DNA of 64,000 nt from Phytohabitans sp037414955 (GTDB taxonomy: Bacteria; Actinomycetota; Actinomycetes; Mycobacteriales; Micromonosporaceae), in the NCBI GenBank assembly GCA_037414955.1, contig JBBEWH010000014.1, positions 61,811-125,810 of the forward strand, given 5' to 3'. This document shows positions 1 through 7,243 of this stretch, in pieces (within the stretch, counting starts at the first letter, position 1; each line of letters begins with the position of its first letter). Below the pieces are notes generated by a model. That model searched no databases, had not been told where the DNA came from, and saw only the letters and a list, made by a program, of their open reading frames with translations. The translations under genes and the position numbers were made by a program.

Positions 1-1800
1 CACTCCAGTGCGCCCCGGCGACTTGACGCGCTTCGCGCGCTGGTGCTGCAGGCACCGACCGAGCCGGACACCATCGCCGCCGCCCGACGGTTGGTGACGG
101 ACGACCTGTCGGACCAGGTCCGCACGGTGGCCTTAGCCGCGCTCAGCCGCCACGCGGCCGACGATCCGCCGGTACTGGAAACGGTCGTCGACGCGGCCCG
201 GCACCACGCCGCGCCAGTTCGCCGATCGGCTGTTGCCGCGCTGGCCGCGGTGTGGGCGACCCGACCGGCCGCAAGGCAGGCGTTGCAGCGCGCCGCAGGC
301 GACATCGCGAGCGGAGCGCGCAAGACCGCCGTGACCGCCCTCGTTCAGTGGTTCCCCGACGATCCCGCCACTCTCGGCGCACTGCACCGCGCATGCTACG
401 ACCCGTCGTGGTCCGTCCGGCAGTTCGCGGCCGAAAAACTACGTGCGTACTGGCCCGACGGACCGGACACCCGGGCGCGTCTGGAGCTGCTTGCCAGAGA
501 CACGGACTATGACGTGCGGTCATCGGCGGTACAAGCGGCGGCCGTCCAGTGGCACGACCATCCGTCGGTCCACGCACTCCTCGACCACGTCAGTCGGGAT
601 CCAGACCAGCATATCCGGAGAACGACTCGGCAGATCATCGCCAGATCGGTGCGCCTGACCGAGCCGGGACTCCTCGACGTGCTCGCGGCGATCCGAAGCC
701 CGGACTGGCGGATCCGCTACGACGCGCTCGTCGCCCTTGACGAGCGAGCGCCGGAGCACCCCGAGTTCCGCCCCGCGCTGCTCGACGCACTGCGCGACCC
801 TGATCCGTTGGTCCGTTGGATCGCGCTGTTCATTCTGGCCCGGCAGTGGCCCGACCAACCGGAAACGCGCCAGCTCGTAAACGCGGCCCTCGATGATCCG
901 GCCCCTACCCTGCGCTACGCCGCCAAAAACATCCTGGCGAGATGGTGGCCTGACAGCGACGAACTGTTCGTCGCTTGCCTGCGGGGCCTTAGCGATCGGA
1001 CACAGTGGATCCGTTACTGGACCGTCAATGCGGCCGCCCAGTGGGTCGAGCGACGAGAGGCCCGGGCGGCCCTGCTCGCCGTCGCGCTGCACGACGACCA
1101 GCCCTCGATACGGGAACAGGCGCTCGATGCCCTCACCCGCTGCTGGTCCTGGCACGGAGCCGTACGCGCCGCTACCGAGTCAGCGATGTGCTCACCGGTC
1201 ACGGACCTGCGGGAGTACGCGGTCCTCGGTGCCGCCGCAACGTATACGCAGGTGGCCGGTGCTTCCGCCCCGGCGACGACCGCCGAGGCGGTGCTACTCA
1301 AACGCTTTCGCGCGGACACTCCGGAAAAGACCAGAAAGGACTGCGAGCACGCACTGCGCATCAGCGCGGTCGAGCAGATCACGGCACGCCGACCCGACGA
1401 CCCAGACACCTACCGGTACGTTCTCGACGCGACCGAAGACACATGCCCCGGCGTACGACAGGCAGCACTCGAGGTCCTCGTCACTCGCTGGCCGGAGAAA
1501 CCCGCCACCCGGTCCGCGATCCGGCGCGCGGCGGAGGACAGCGATGCCACGGTTCGTTCATTCGTCCTCGACGCCATCCTGCCAGCGATGGATCCGGCAG
1601 CCAGGGCGAATTCCGCGACGCTGCACCGGCTGCTCACCGACCACGACAAGGCCGTCGTGAATCGGGGATTCGAAGCCATGGTGACGATGGCGCCGACGGT
1701 ACCGGCGGTCGCGGTCGCGGTGGCCCAGGCCCCAGACTCCGGTGTCTACGAAGCGTGGCGGATCTGGCTGGCGTGGCGGCTAGAGGAGAAGACGGCGTAG
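1..1800 (+). CDS. HEAT-repeat protein, 5' end outside window (possibly the C-terminal part of a NACHT-HEAT STAND protein)
   Basis: The frame is open from base 1, so the gene probably begins upstream of the window; the first possible start inside it is GTG at 43. The protein is a long series of about 30-residue paired-helix repeats. Each carries signatures such as D-x-x-x-x-VR-x-x-A-x-x-A-L and W-P-D-x-P-x-T (for example near residues 100-330 counted from 43), which is the pattern of HEAT repeats. No enzymatic motif is visible. The W-P-D-x-P-x-T style of repeat is familiar from the C-terminal sensor regions of actinobacterial NACHT/STAND NTPases, so this may be the tail of such a protein; that is inference, because the expected NTPase domain would lie outside the window. 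The role is probably protein-protein or ligand recognition. Confidence 0.8.
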   Translation, partial: HSSAPRRLDALRALVLQAPTEPDTIAAARRLVTDDLSDQVRTVALAALSRHAADDPPVLETVVDAARHHAAPVRRSAVAALAAVWATRPAARQALQRAAGDIASGARKTAVTALVQWFPDDPATLGALHRACYDPSWSVRQFAAEKLRAYWPDGPDTRARLELLARDTDYDVRSSAVQAAAVQWHDHPSVHALLDHVSRDPDQHIRRTTRQIIARSVRLTEPGLLDVLAAIRSPDWRIRYDALVALDERAPEHPEFRPALLDALRDPDPLVRWIALFILARQWPDQPETRQLVNAALDDPAPTLRYAAKNILARWWPDSDELFVACLRGLSDRTQWIRYWTVNAAAQWVERREARAALLAVALHDDQPSIREQALDALTRCWSWHGAVRAATESAMCSPVTDLREYAVLGAAATYTQVAGASAPATTAEAVLLKRFRADTPEKTRKDCEHALRISAVEQITARRPDDPDTYRYVLDATEDTCPGVRQAALEVLVTRWPEKPATRSAIRRAAEDSDATVRSFVLDAILPAMDPAARANSATLHRLLTDHDKAVVNRGFEAMVTMAPTVPAVAVAVAQAPDSGVYEAWRIWLAWRLEEKTA

Positions 1801-2177
1801 CAGCGGCCCAGAAAGATCGAAACTCAGGTCCCAAGTGTGCCGCCGGACAGATGAGGAGCGTCCCCTGCACCATCCGGCCTGTGGGGTGCCGGCTCGCGGT
1901 TCCGCGGTTCCGCGGTTCTCGGGCGTTGAGACCGGCCGCAGCGGGATCAGCCCGGCTGACGGTCAGGGTCTTCCTCAACCTCCGCTAACCAGCCAAATCA
2001 GGATCGAACAAGCTCATTGATCATGCGGCGCCGTCACACACGCTCGCTACCGCATTGGTAACAGTTGCGCGGTTGCCGTGGCGGCCGTCGCGGTGAGGGC
2101 GATGGCCGACGCCGCGGCAGCGCCGAGCAGCAAGCGTCGGGGTCAGGCCCTCGGATCGCCTCTCGTCCACCATCGCA
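1801..2177. other. Non-coding stretch
   Basis: About 380 bases between the HEAT gene and the next operator contain no convincing gene; the short frames here lack a ribosome site and family features. A direct repeat of GGTTCCGC lies near 1897-1918. Nothing else is recognised. Confidence 0.5.
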
Positions 2178-2241
2178 AATGTAAGGCGGGCCTTCCATCA
2201 AGTCAAGGACGCTTTACTTTATGGAACGGACGCCTTACATT
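2178..2241. promoter_or_regulatory. Inverted-repeat operator/promoter region of the membrane protein-XRE pair
   Basis: A perfect 11-base inverted repeat, AATGTAAGGCG at 2178-2188 and CGCCTTACATT at 2231-2241, flanks the putative promoter. A related copy, CGCTTTACTTT, lies between the arms at 2210-2220. The arms are about 53 bases apart centre to centre, roughly five helical turns. The site directly precedes the membrane-protein/XRE pair, so autoregulation by the XRE protein is a reasonable inference. The right arm would be coding if the ATG at 2221 were used, which favours the ATG at 2248. Confidence 0.55.
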
Positions 2242-2247
2242 CGTGCC

Positions 2248-2649
2248 ATGGTGAAACAGCACGACCAGGAGACGCGCGCGGCCCGCCGCGCCGTCCTCAT
2301 CGATGGCCTACCCGTGGCCACTCTGGGCCCCGTGGCCCTGGCGCTAGGCAGTGATCCCGACCAGAGCGCCGCCCAGAAGGCCTGGTGGATTGCGGCTACC
2401 GCCGTGTTCGCGCTCGCCGTGGCCTGGGTCCTGCTCCGAGCGTTCCGGCGCGCGGACGAGTACCTGCGCAAGATCCAGCTGGAAAGCATGGCCATCGCCT
2501 TCGCGGCAGTCCTCGTGGCACTGCAAGTGGCCACCGTGCTCGACGCCGCGAGCGTCATCCAGCTCCATCAGCTCACGCAGCTGATCCTCATCGGCGGGGT
2601 GGCAATCTGGCTTGTGCTCGCAGACCTGCGCACCCGCCTGCACCGATGA
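2248..2649 (+). CDS. Small polytopic membrane protein paired with XRE regulator
   Basis: Predicted 133-residue membrane protein of unknown function. It shows about four hydrophobic segments: a short one after the basic N-terminus, then A-W-W-I-A-A-T-A-V-F-A-L-A-V-A-W, M-A-I-A-F-A-A-V-L-V-A-L and L-I-L-I-G-G-V-A-I-W-L-V-L. Basic loops (R-A-F-R-R-A-D-E-Y-L-R-K) between them suggest cytoplasmic connections. I chose the ATG at 2248 over the in-frame ATG at 2221 because the upstream 27 bases form part of an inverted-repeat operator. The gene ends 13 bases before a small XRE regulator, so the two are almost certainly cotranscribed. Such membrane protein plus XRE pairs are common in Gram-positives, but the role here cannot be named. 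Confidence 0.75.
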   Translation: MVKQHDQETRAARRAVLIDGLPVATLGPVALALGSDPDQSAAQKAWWIAATAVFALAVAWVLLRAFRRADEYLRKIQLESMAIAFAAVLVALQVATVLDAASVIQLHQLTQLILIGGVAIWLVLADLRTRLHR

Positions 2650-2662
2650 AGGCGCCGCACCC

Positions 2663-2917
2663 ATGAGGAACCGGCTACGCGAACTACGAGCAGCCCGCCG
2701 GTGGAGCCAGGCCGACCTGGCTGACCGGTGCCGCGTCTCCCGACAGGCCATCAACGCTATCGAGACCGAGCGGTACGACCCCAGCCTGCCCCTGGCGTTC
2801 ACCATCGCCGACGTCTTCGGCCTGACCATCGAGGAGATCTTCCTGCCCGATCGGGCAGACACGACCGACGACCCGTCCGACCCTAAACGCCTCAGCCCGC
2901 GACTACGTGGTCGCTGA
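2663..2917 (+). CDS. XRE-family HTH transcriptional regulator
   Basis: An 84-residue protein that is nearly all helix-turn-helix. The sequence from about residue 2 to 62 (R-N-R-L-R-E-L-R-A-A-R-R-W-S-Q-A-D-L-A, then S-R-Q-A-I-N-A-I-E-T, then P-S-L-P-L-A-F-T-I-A) follows the YozG/Cro-C1 pattern, and it ends with the typical I-E-E-I-F dimer-contact helix. It lies 13 bases after the membrane protein and probably acts with it. It is the obvious candidate to bind the inverted repeats at 2178-2241, giving an autoregulated pair. The ATG at 2663 was chosen because it starts the HTH domain directly; the same frame is open further upstream inside the preceding gene. Confidence 0.85.
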   Translation: MRNRLRELRAARRWSQADLADRCRVSRQAINAIETERYDPSLPLAFTIADVFGLTIEEIFLPDRADTTDDPSDPKRLSPRLRGR

Positions 2918-3167
2918 GCCAGCTTCGTGGGCAAGGAATCCAGCTTCGCTGACAGCGGAACCAACCAGCTAAGTCGCAGGCCACGCACAGGCGCCAGCCC
3001 CCGCACATCGGCATGAATCCGCGCCTCGCGCGTAGGACCGGCACACCGACGGGTGGATCCCAAAGTCACGCACACAGAACCACCGACAAGGGGTGAGTCC
3101 CCTCTCCGATGATCGTCCATATTTAGTCGGATGACTGCGGCTGGTGCTGGTGGTAAGACTGTGGTCT

Positions 3168-5081
3168 ATGCGCCACGGGGAGTTGCGGCTGGCGATCGAT
3201 TACGGCTCGGTGAGTACCGCGGCGGTGCTGGCGTGGCCGGGTGGTTGGCTGCCGCTGGCGTGGGACGGTTCGCCGTGGCTGTCGTCCGCGGTGCACGTGT
3301 CGGCGGATGGACGGGTCGAGACCGGTCAGCAGGCGTGGACGGCCGCGGTGGCGGCGCCGGAGGGGTTCGAGCCGTCGCCACTTCGTAGTGGCCAGGAGCG
3401 GCTGGTGCTGTCCGGGGTCGAGGTGGCGGTGGTGGATCTGGTAGCGGCCACCCTGAGCCGTGTCGAGGTTGAGGCCGCCCGGGTGGCGGGTGGCCCGGTG
3501 GCGGATGTGCGGCTGGTGGTGCCGGGAGCGTGGGGGCCGCGCCGGTCGACGTGGTTGCGGCGTGCGGCGAAGCGGGCCGGCCTGCCGGAGGTGACGGTGG
3601 TGGCGGCACCGGTCGCGGTCGCCGACCACCTGGTCGAGGTGGGGACGCCGGTGCCGGTGGGCGCCTACCTGGCGGTGTGCGACCTCGGGGCCGGTGTGGA
3701 GGCCAGTGTGCTGCGCCGCGGCCCGACCGGGTTCGAGATCTTGTCCACGCTGGACGACCCGGGCGCCGGTGGCGCCCGCGTCGACGAGTTGCTGGTCTCT
3801 CAACTGGACGGGCACCACCGCGAAGGTGCCGCGGTGACAGGCGCCGCGGCGTGGCAGCAGCTGGCGAACGCGCGGATGGCGAAGGAGACGCTGTCGGTGC
3901 ACCCCACGGTCGCGGTAGGGGTGCCGCCGGTGGTGCTGGCCGCCGGGCAGGTGGAGGCGGTCGCCCGGCCGGTCCTGGAACGCGCGGCGCGGGTGACGGT
4001 GGAGGCGGTCGCGGCCGCCGAGCTGGCCCCCGATCAGGTGGCCGGCGTGTATCTGGTGGGCGGGGGCGCGAGCATGCCGGCCGCTGCCCGGAGCGTCGGT
4101 GAGGCGACCGGCCGGGCCCCGGTGGTGGTGCCCGGGCCCGGAGCCGTGGCGGTGCGCGGGGCGGCGCACGCCGCCGGCCCGCCGTCCGGCGGCGTGGACG
4201 CCGCCGCGCTGGACACGGGACCGCCGGGGCCGCCGCTGCGCCGTGCCCTCGCTCTGATTGTGCCGGCGCTGGCATCGCTGGCGTTGCTGGGGGACCACCT
4301 GTGGATCCGGCAGCGGGCCGGCGGCGACTACGACTCGGTCTACCGCTACCGGGCCTACATCTCCGCGGGCAACGGGTTCGGCGGCGGCGACTTCATGGTC
4401 AAGGTCAACTGGGGTGAGCTGGGCATGGCCGCGACGCTGGCCCTGGTCGCGTGCCTGTGCGCGGCGGCGCTGCTGGCCTCGGTGCTGCCGGTGATGACCG
4501 GCCTGCGCGGCCCGGCCGGCTCTGACGGGGTCCAGATGGGCGGCGGGCTGCTCGTAGCGGCCGGCCTGGGGCTCGGTGCCGCCGCGCTGTACGCGGCGGG
4601 CGCGGCGCAGTACCTTGTCGCCCCGGCCGCCCCGTTCCTGAAGTGGACGCTGCTGCCGGCGCTGCCGCTGGTCGCGGTCGTGGTGACGGTGGCGTTGCTG
4701 GCGGCCCGGTGGGGACGCCGGCCGGTGATGGGCTGGCACGAGTGGCTACGGTTCCCGGTCGGCTCGGTGATCCCGGCCGCCGTGGGGATGCTGCTGGTGG
4801 AGTACCTGCACTGGACGTGGCTGGACACCCCGCTGGAGAGTGGCCTGGAGCGGCTCGGCGGCCTGCTGATCGGGGTCGGCGCCGCCTTCGCCCTGGTCCG
4901 GCCGCTGGCCTACCGGATCGTCGTGGCGGCGCCGCTGGGTGCGGTGGCCGCGGCGATCACCGGCGTGGACTCCACCGGCGTCCTCGGCATGATCTACATC
5001 GTCGCCGTCACGGCCTGGTGGGCGCAGCGGCTCTGGCACCTGGTCTACCGGCCCCCGCAGCCCTGGCTACCGGCAGCGTGA
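3168..5081 (+). CDS. Hsp70/actin-fold ATPase domain fused to a multi-pass membrane domain
   Basis: A 637-residue protein in two halves. Residues ~8-345 resemble the nucleotide-binding domain of Hsp70/DnaK-like proteins: a phosphate-1 motif (L-A-I-D-Y-G-S-V-S), a phosphate-2 motif (V-C-D-L-G-A-G, ~170) and an adenosine motif (L-V-G-G-G-A-S-M-P, ~296). There is no substrate-binding domain. Instead the C-terminal half carries seven to eight hydrophobic segments (~358-625), so the ATPase is tethered to the membrane. The start at ATG 3168 is preferred because the motif begins just after it; GTG 3144 is an in-frame alternative. It is followed after 59 bases by two membrane-anchored SARP-like proteins on the same strand, suggesting a functional unit. 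The role is unknown; regulation or protein folding at the membrane is possible. Confidence 0.8.
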   Translation: MRHGELRLAIDYGSVSTAAVLAWPGGWLPLAWDGSPWLSSAVHVSADGRVETGQQAWTAAVAAPEGFEPSPLRSGQERLVLSGVEVAVVDLVAATLSRVEVEAARVAGGPVADVRLVVPGAWGPRRSTWLRRAAKRAGLPEVTVVAAPVAVADHLVEVGTPVPVGAYLAVCDLGAGVEASVLRRGPTGFEILSTLDDPGAGGARVDELLVSQLDGHHREGAAVTGAAAWQQLANARMAKETLSVHPTVAVGVPPVVLAAGQVEAVARPVLERAARVTVEAVAAAELAPDQVAGVYLVGGGASMPAAARSVGEATGRAPVVVPGPGAVAVRGAAHAAGPPSGGVDAAALDTGPPGPPLRRALALIVPALASLALLGDHLWIRQRAGGDYDSVYRYRAYISAGNGFGGGDFMVKVNWGELGMAATLALVACLCAAALLASVLPVMTGLRGPAGSDGVQMGGGLLVAAGLGLGAAALYAAGAAQYLVAPAAPFLKWTLLPALPLVAVVVTVALLAARWGRRPVMGWHEWLRFPVGSVIPAAVGMLLVEYLHWTWLDTPLESGLERLGGLLIGVGAAFALVRPLAYRIVVAAPLGAVAAAITGVDSTGVLGMIYIVAVTAWWAQRLWHLVYRPPQPWLPAA

Positions 5082-5140
5082 ACCGGTGATCCGGCGACTC
5101 TGGCTGGCCACCGGCTGCCCGTGGCGGTGGCGGGCAGGCC

Positions 5141-7111
5141 ATGGGCGGTGGTCGTCCGGTGGCTGAGTCCCGCGTGAGCCGGCTGGGCTCGACGCTCGGC
5201 GCGCTGATGCTTCTGGCCGGCATACCGGTGGTGCTGGTGCGCTGGGCCGGCTGGCCGTTGCCCGACCGGTGGCCGACCGGGCAGCAGTGGCGGCAGTGGC
5301 TGGAACAGCCGTTGACCGCGGGCAGCGTCAGGGGCGCGGTCGCGGTCGTCGCGTGGCTGTTCTGGCTGGTGCTGCTGTACGCGCTGGTGGCCGAGATCGT
5401 GCTGCGCTCCCGGCACGCGATCCGGTGGCTTCGCCGCCTGCCCCGGCTGCCGCTGCCCACCCCGATGCAGGGCCTGGCCGGGGGGATGCTCGGCGCGGTC
5501 GCGGTCACCGCCCACACCGCTGCGCCCGCACCGGTCGCGGCGGTGTCCACGGCCGACGGCGCCATGCTCCCGCCAGGGCAGGGCGCCGATGCCGGCACCC
5601 CAGTGCAAAGCGGGGTCGGGGTGCAGCTGCCCGACGGAGGCTGGCTGCCACGCCCGGTCGCGGCCATGGTCGAGGCGGCGGCCGCACTGGTGTGGTGGCG
5701 CCGCCGCCAGCAGTACCGGGCACGCCCGCCCGCCGGCTTCGACCGGGACGACCCGGACCTGGCACCGCTTCCGGCCACCGTCGCGAGCATCCAAAGCGGA
5801 CTGCGGGACGGCGGGACACCGGCTCACGAGGAACGGCTGCTCGACCTGGGCGGCCTGCCCGCCGGCGGCCTCGGCCTGACCGGGCCCGGCGCGGGCGGCG
5901 CCGCCCGCGGCGCCCTGGTCACCCTGCTGCTGGGCCACCCACCGGACACCGGCCCGCGGCAACCCCGGATCGTCACCACCGCCGGCGACCTAACTACCCT
6001 GCTCGGCGCGCGCCCGCACACGCCCGGCCTGCACGTCGCCGCCACCCTGGCCGACGGCCTGGCCGCGCTGGAGCAGATCGTGATCGACCCCGCCCGCCGC
6101 GAGCACCCCGTCACCGTGCTCACCGCCGCGCCGGACGACCCGGCCCTGACCGCCCGGCTGGCCGCGCTGCTGCGGCTCGGCGCCGGCCACGGCATCAGCG
6201 GCCTGATCCTCGGTGCCTGGCCGCACGGCACCACCTGGTACCTGGACCCCGACGGCGCCACCGACGCCGGAACGAGGCTGTGCACCCTGACCGGTCCCGC
6301 CGCGGCCGACCTGCTGGCCGTGGTCGCCCTCCGCGTCCGCGAACCCGCACGCCCCCATAGCCGCGCATCCCACCACGACGCCGGCACCCCCCGACCGGCC
6401 ACGCCACCCGGCGACGCCCCGCCCGTCCAGGTACGGCTGCTCGACCGGATCGCGGTCACCGCCGGCGGCAAGCCGGTACCTATCCCCCGCACCGCCGCCC
6501 TGCAGGTCCTGGCCTACCTCGCCCTGCACCCGGGCGGCGCGACCAGCCGGCAGCTCGGCATCGCGATCTGGCCGCACCTGCGCCCCCACGTCGCCGCCGG
6601 CCGCTGCCACCACGCCGTCAGCGTGCTGCGCACCGCGCTGCGCACCGCCAGCGGCGGCCACGACGTCGTCGTCCGGGCCGGCGAGCACTACACGCTCGAC
6701 CACACCGTGATCGACATCGACGTGGTCCGGCTGCGCGAGGCCGTCCAGCACGCCGCCACCGCCTTGGCGGCGGCCGAACGGGACCGCGCCCTGCACGCGG
6801 TCATCGACGTGTACCGGGGCGAGCTGGTCACCGCGCAGCGGTGGCCGTGGCTGGTGCCGCACCGCGAAGCCATCCGCCGGCACGTCATCGACGCCTACAC
6901 CCGGCTCGCCGCCGACCACCCCGCCGAGGCCGTCGAGCTGCTGCAGAAGGCGGTCCGCGTCGACCCGCTCAACGAGCACCTGCACCAGCACGCCGTCCGC
7001 GCCCTCACCGCGGCCGGCCACCACGCCGAGGCCACCGCCCTGGCCGATCGCCACACCCGGGAGCTGGCCGCCGCCGGCCTCCTGCCATCCCGCTCCCCGC
7101 ATGCCCGCTGA
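5141..7111 (+). CDS. Membrane-anchored SARP-like protein (winged helix + BTAD)
   Basis: A 656-residue protein with two N-terminal membrane segments (~18-37 and ~62-88) and a third hydrophobic stretch around 160-182 followed by W-W-R-R-R. A central soluble region (~200-405) has no family I can name. An OmpR/SARP-type winged helix (~429-520, with G-G-A-T-S-R-Q-L-G-I-A-I-W-P) and a bacterial transcriptional activator (BTAD) TPR-like domain (~525-650, ending D-P-L-N-E-H-L-H-Q-H-A-V-R-A-L) complete it. In typical SARPs the winged helix is N-terminal and soluble; here it is C-terminal and tethered. The start at 5141 has an AGGCC-containing leader resembling that of its paralogue; GTG 5174 would align the N-termini more exactly. 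It is a clear paralogue of the next gene, but lacks the LysM domain. Confidence 0.8.
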   Translation: MGGGRPVAESRVSRLGSTLGALMLLAGIPVVLVRWAGWPLPDRWPTGQQWRQWLEQPLTAGSVRGAVAVVAWLFWLVLLYALVAEIVLRSRHAIRWLRRLPRLPLPTPMQGLAGGMLGAVAVTAHTAAPAPVAAVSTADGAMLPPGQGADAGTPVQSGVGVQLPDGGWLPRPVAAMVEAAAALVWWRRRQQYRARPPAGFDRDDPDLAPLPATVASIQSGLRDGGTPAHEERLLDLGGLPAGGLGLTGPGAGGAARGALVTLLLGHPPDTGPRQPRIVTTAGDLTTLLGARPHTPGLHVAATLADGLAALEQIVIDPARREHPVTVLTAAPDDPALTARLAALLRLGAGHGISGLILGAWPHGTTWYLDPDGATDAGTRLCTLTGPAAADLLAVVALRVREPARPHSRASHHDAGTPRPATPPGDAPPVQVRLLDRIAVTAGGKPVPIPRTAALQVLAYLALHPGGATSRQLGIAIWPHLRPHVAAGRCHHAVSVLRTALRTASGGHDVVVRAGEHYTLDHTVIDIDVVRLREAVQHAATALAAAERDRALHAVIDVYRGELVTAQRWPWLVPHREAIRRHVIDAYTRLAADHPAEAVELLQKAVRVDPLNEHLHQHAVRALTAAGHHAEATALADRHTRELAAAGLLPSRSPHAR

Positions 7112-7168
7112 GCAGGGTTTGCAAGCTCGCGCAAGGTTGTGAAAGGTCAGGAAAGATCCACAAGCCTG

Positions 7169-7195
7169 TTCCCCCGCCCGGCGCGCTCCTAGCGT
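7169..7195 (+). promoter_or_regulatory. Candidate promoter of the LysM-BTAD gene
   Basis: The 132-base gap before the gene at 7244 contains TAGCGT at 7190-7195 in the context TCCTAGCGTCG, preceded at about the right distance by GTTCCC. The same TCCTAGCGTCG string recurs at 9946-9956. A good ribosome site, GGGAAGGGA, precedes the start codon. The -10 assignment is by eye only. Confidence 0.35.
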
Positions 7196-7243
7196 CGACC
7201 CGCGTAGGGACGTCCACCACGAGACAGTGGGAAGGGACAGGCG

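Noticed and set aside
3123..4739. Long minus-strand frame (538 codons) opposite the Hsp70-like gene
   Set aside because: Composition is arginine/histidine-rich and repetitive, typical of antisense frames in GC-rich DNA; no ribosome site or family motif.
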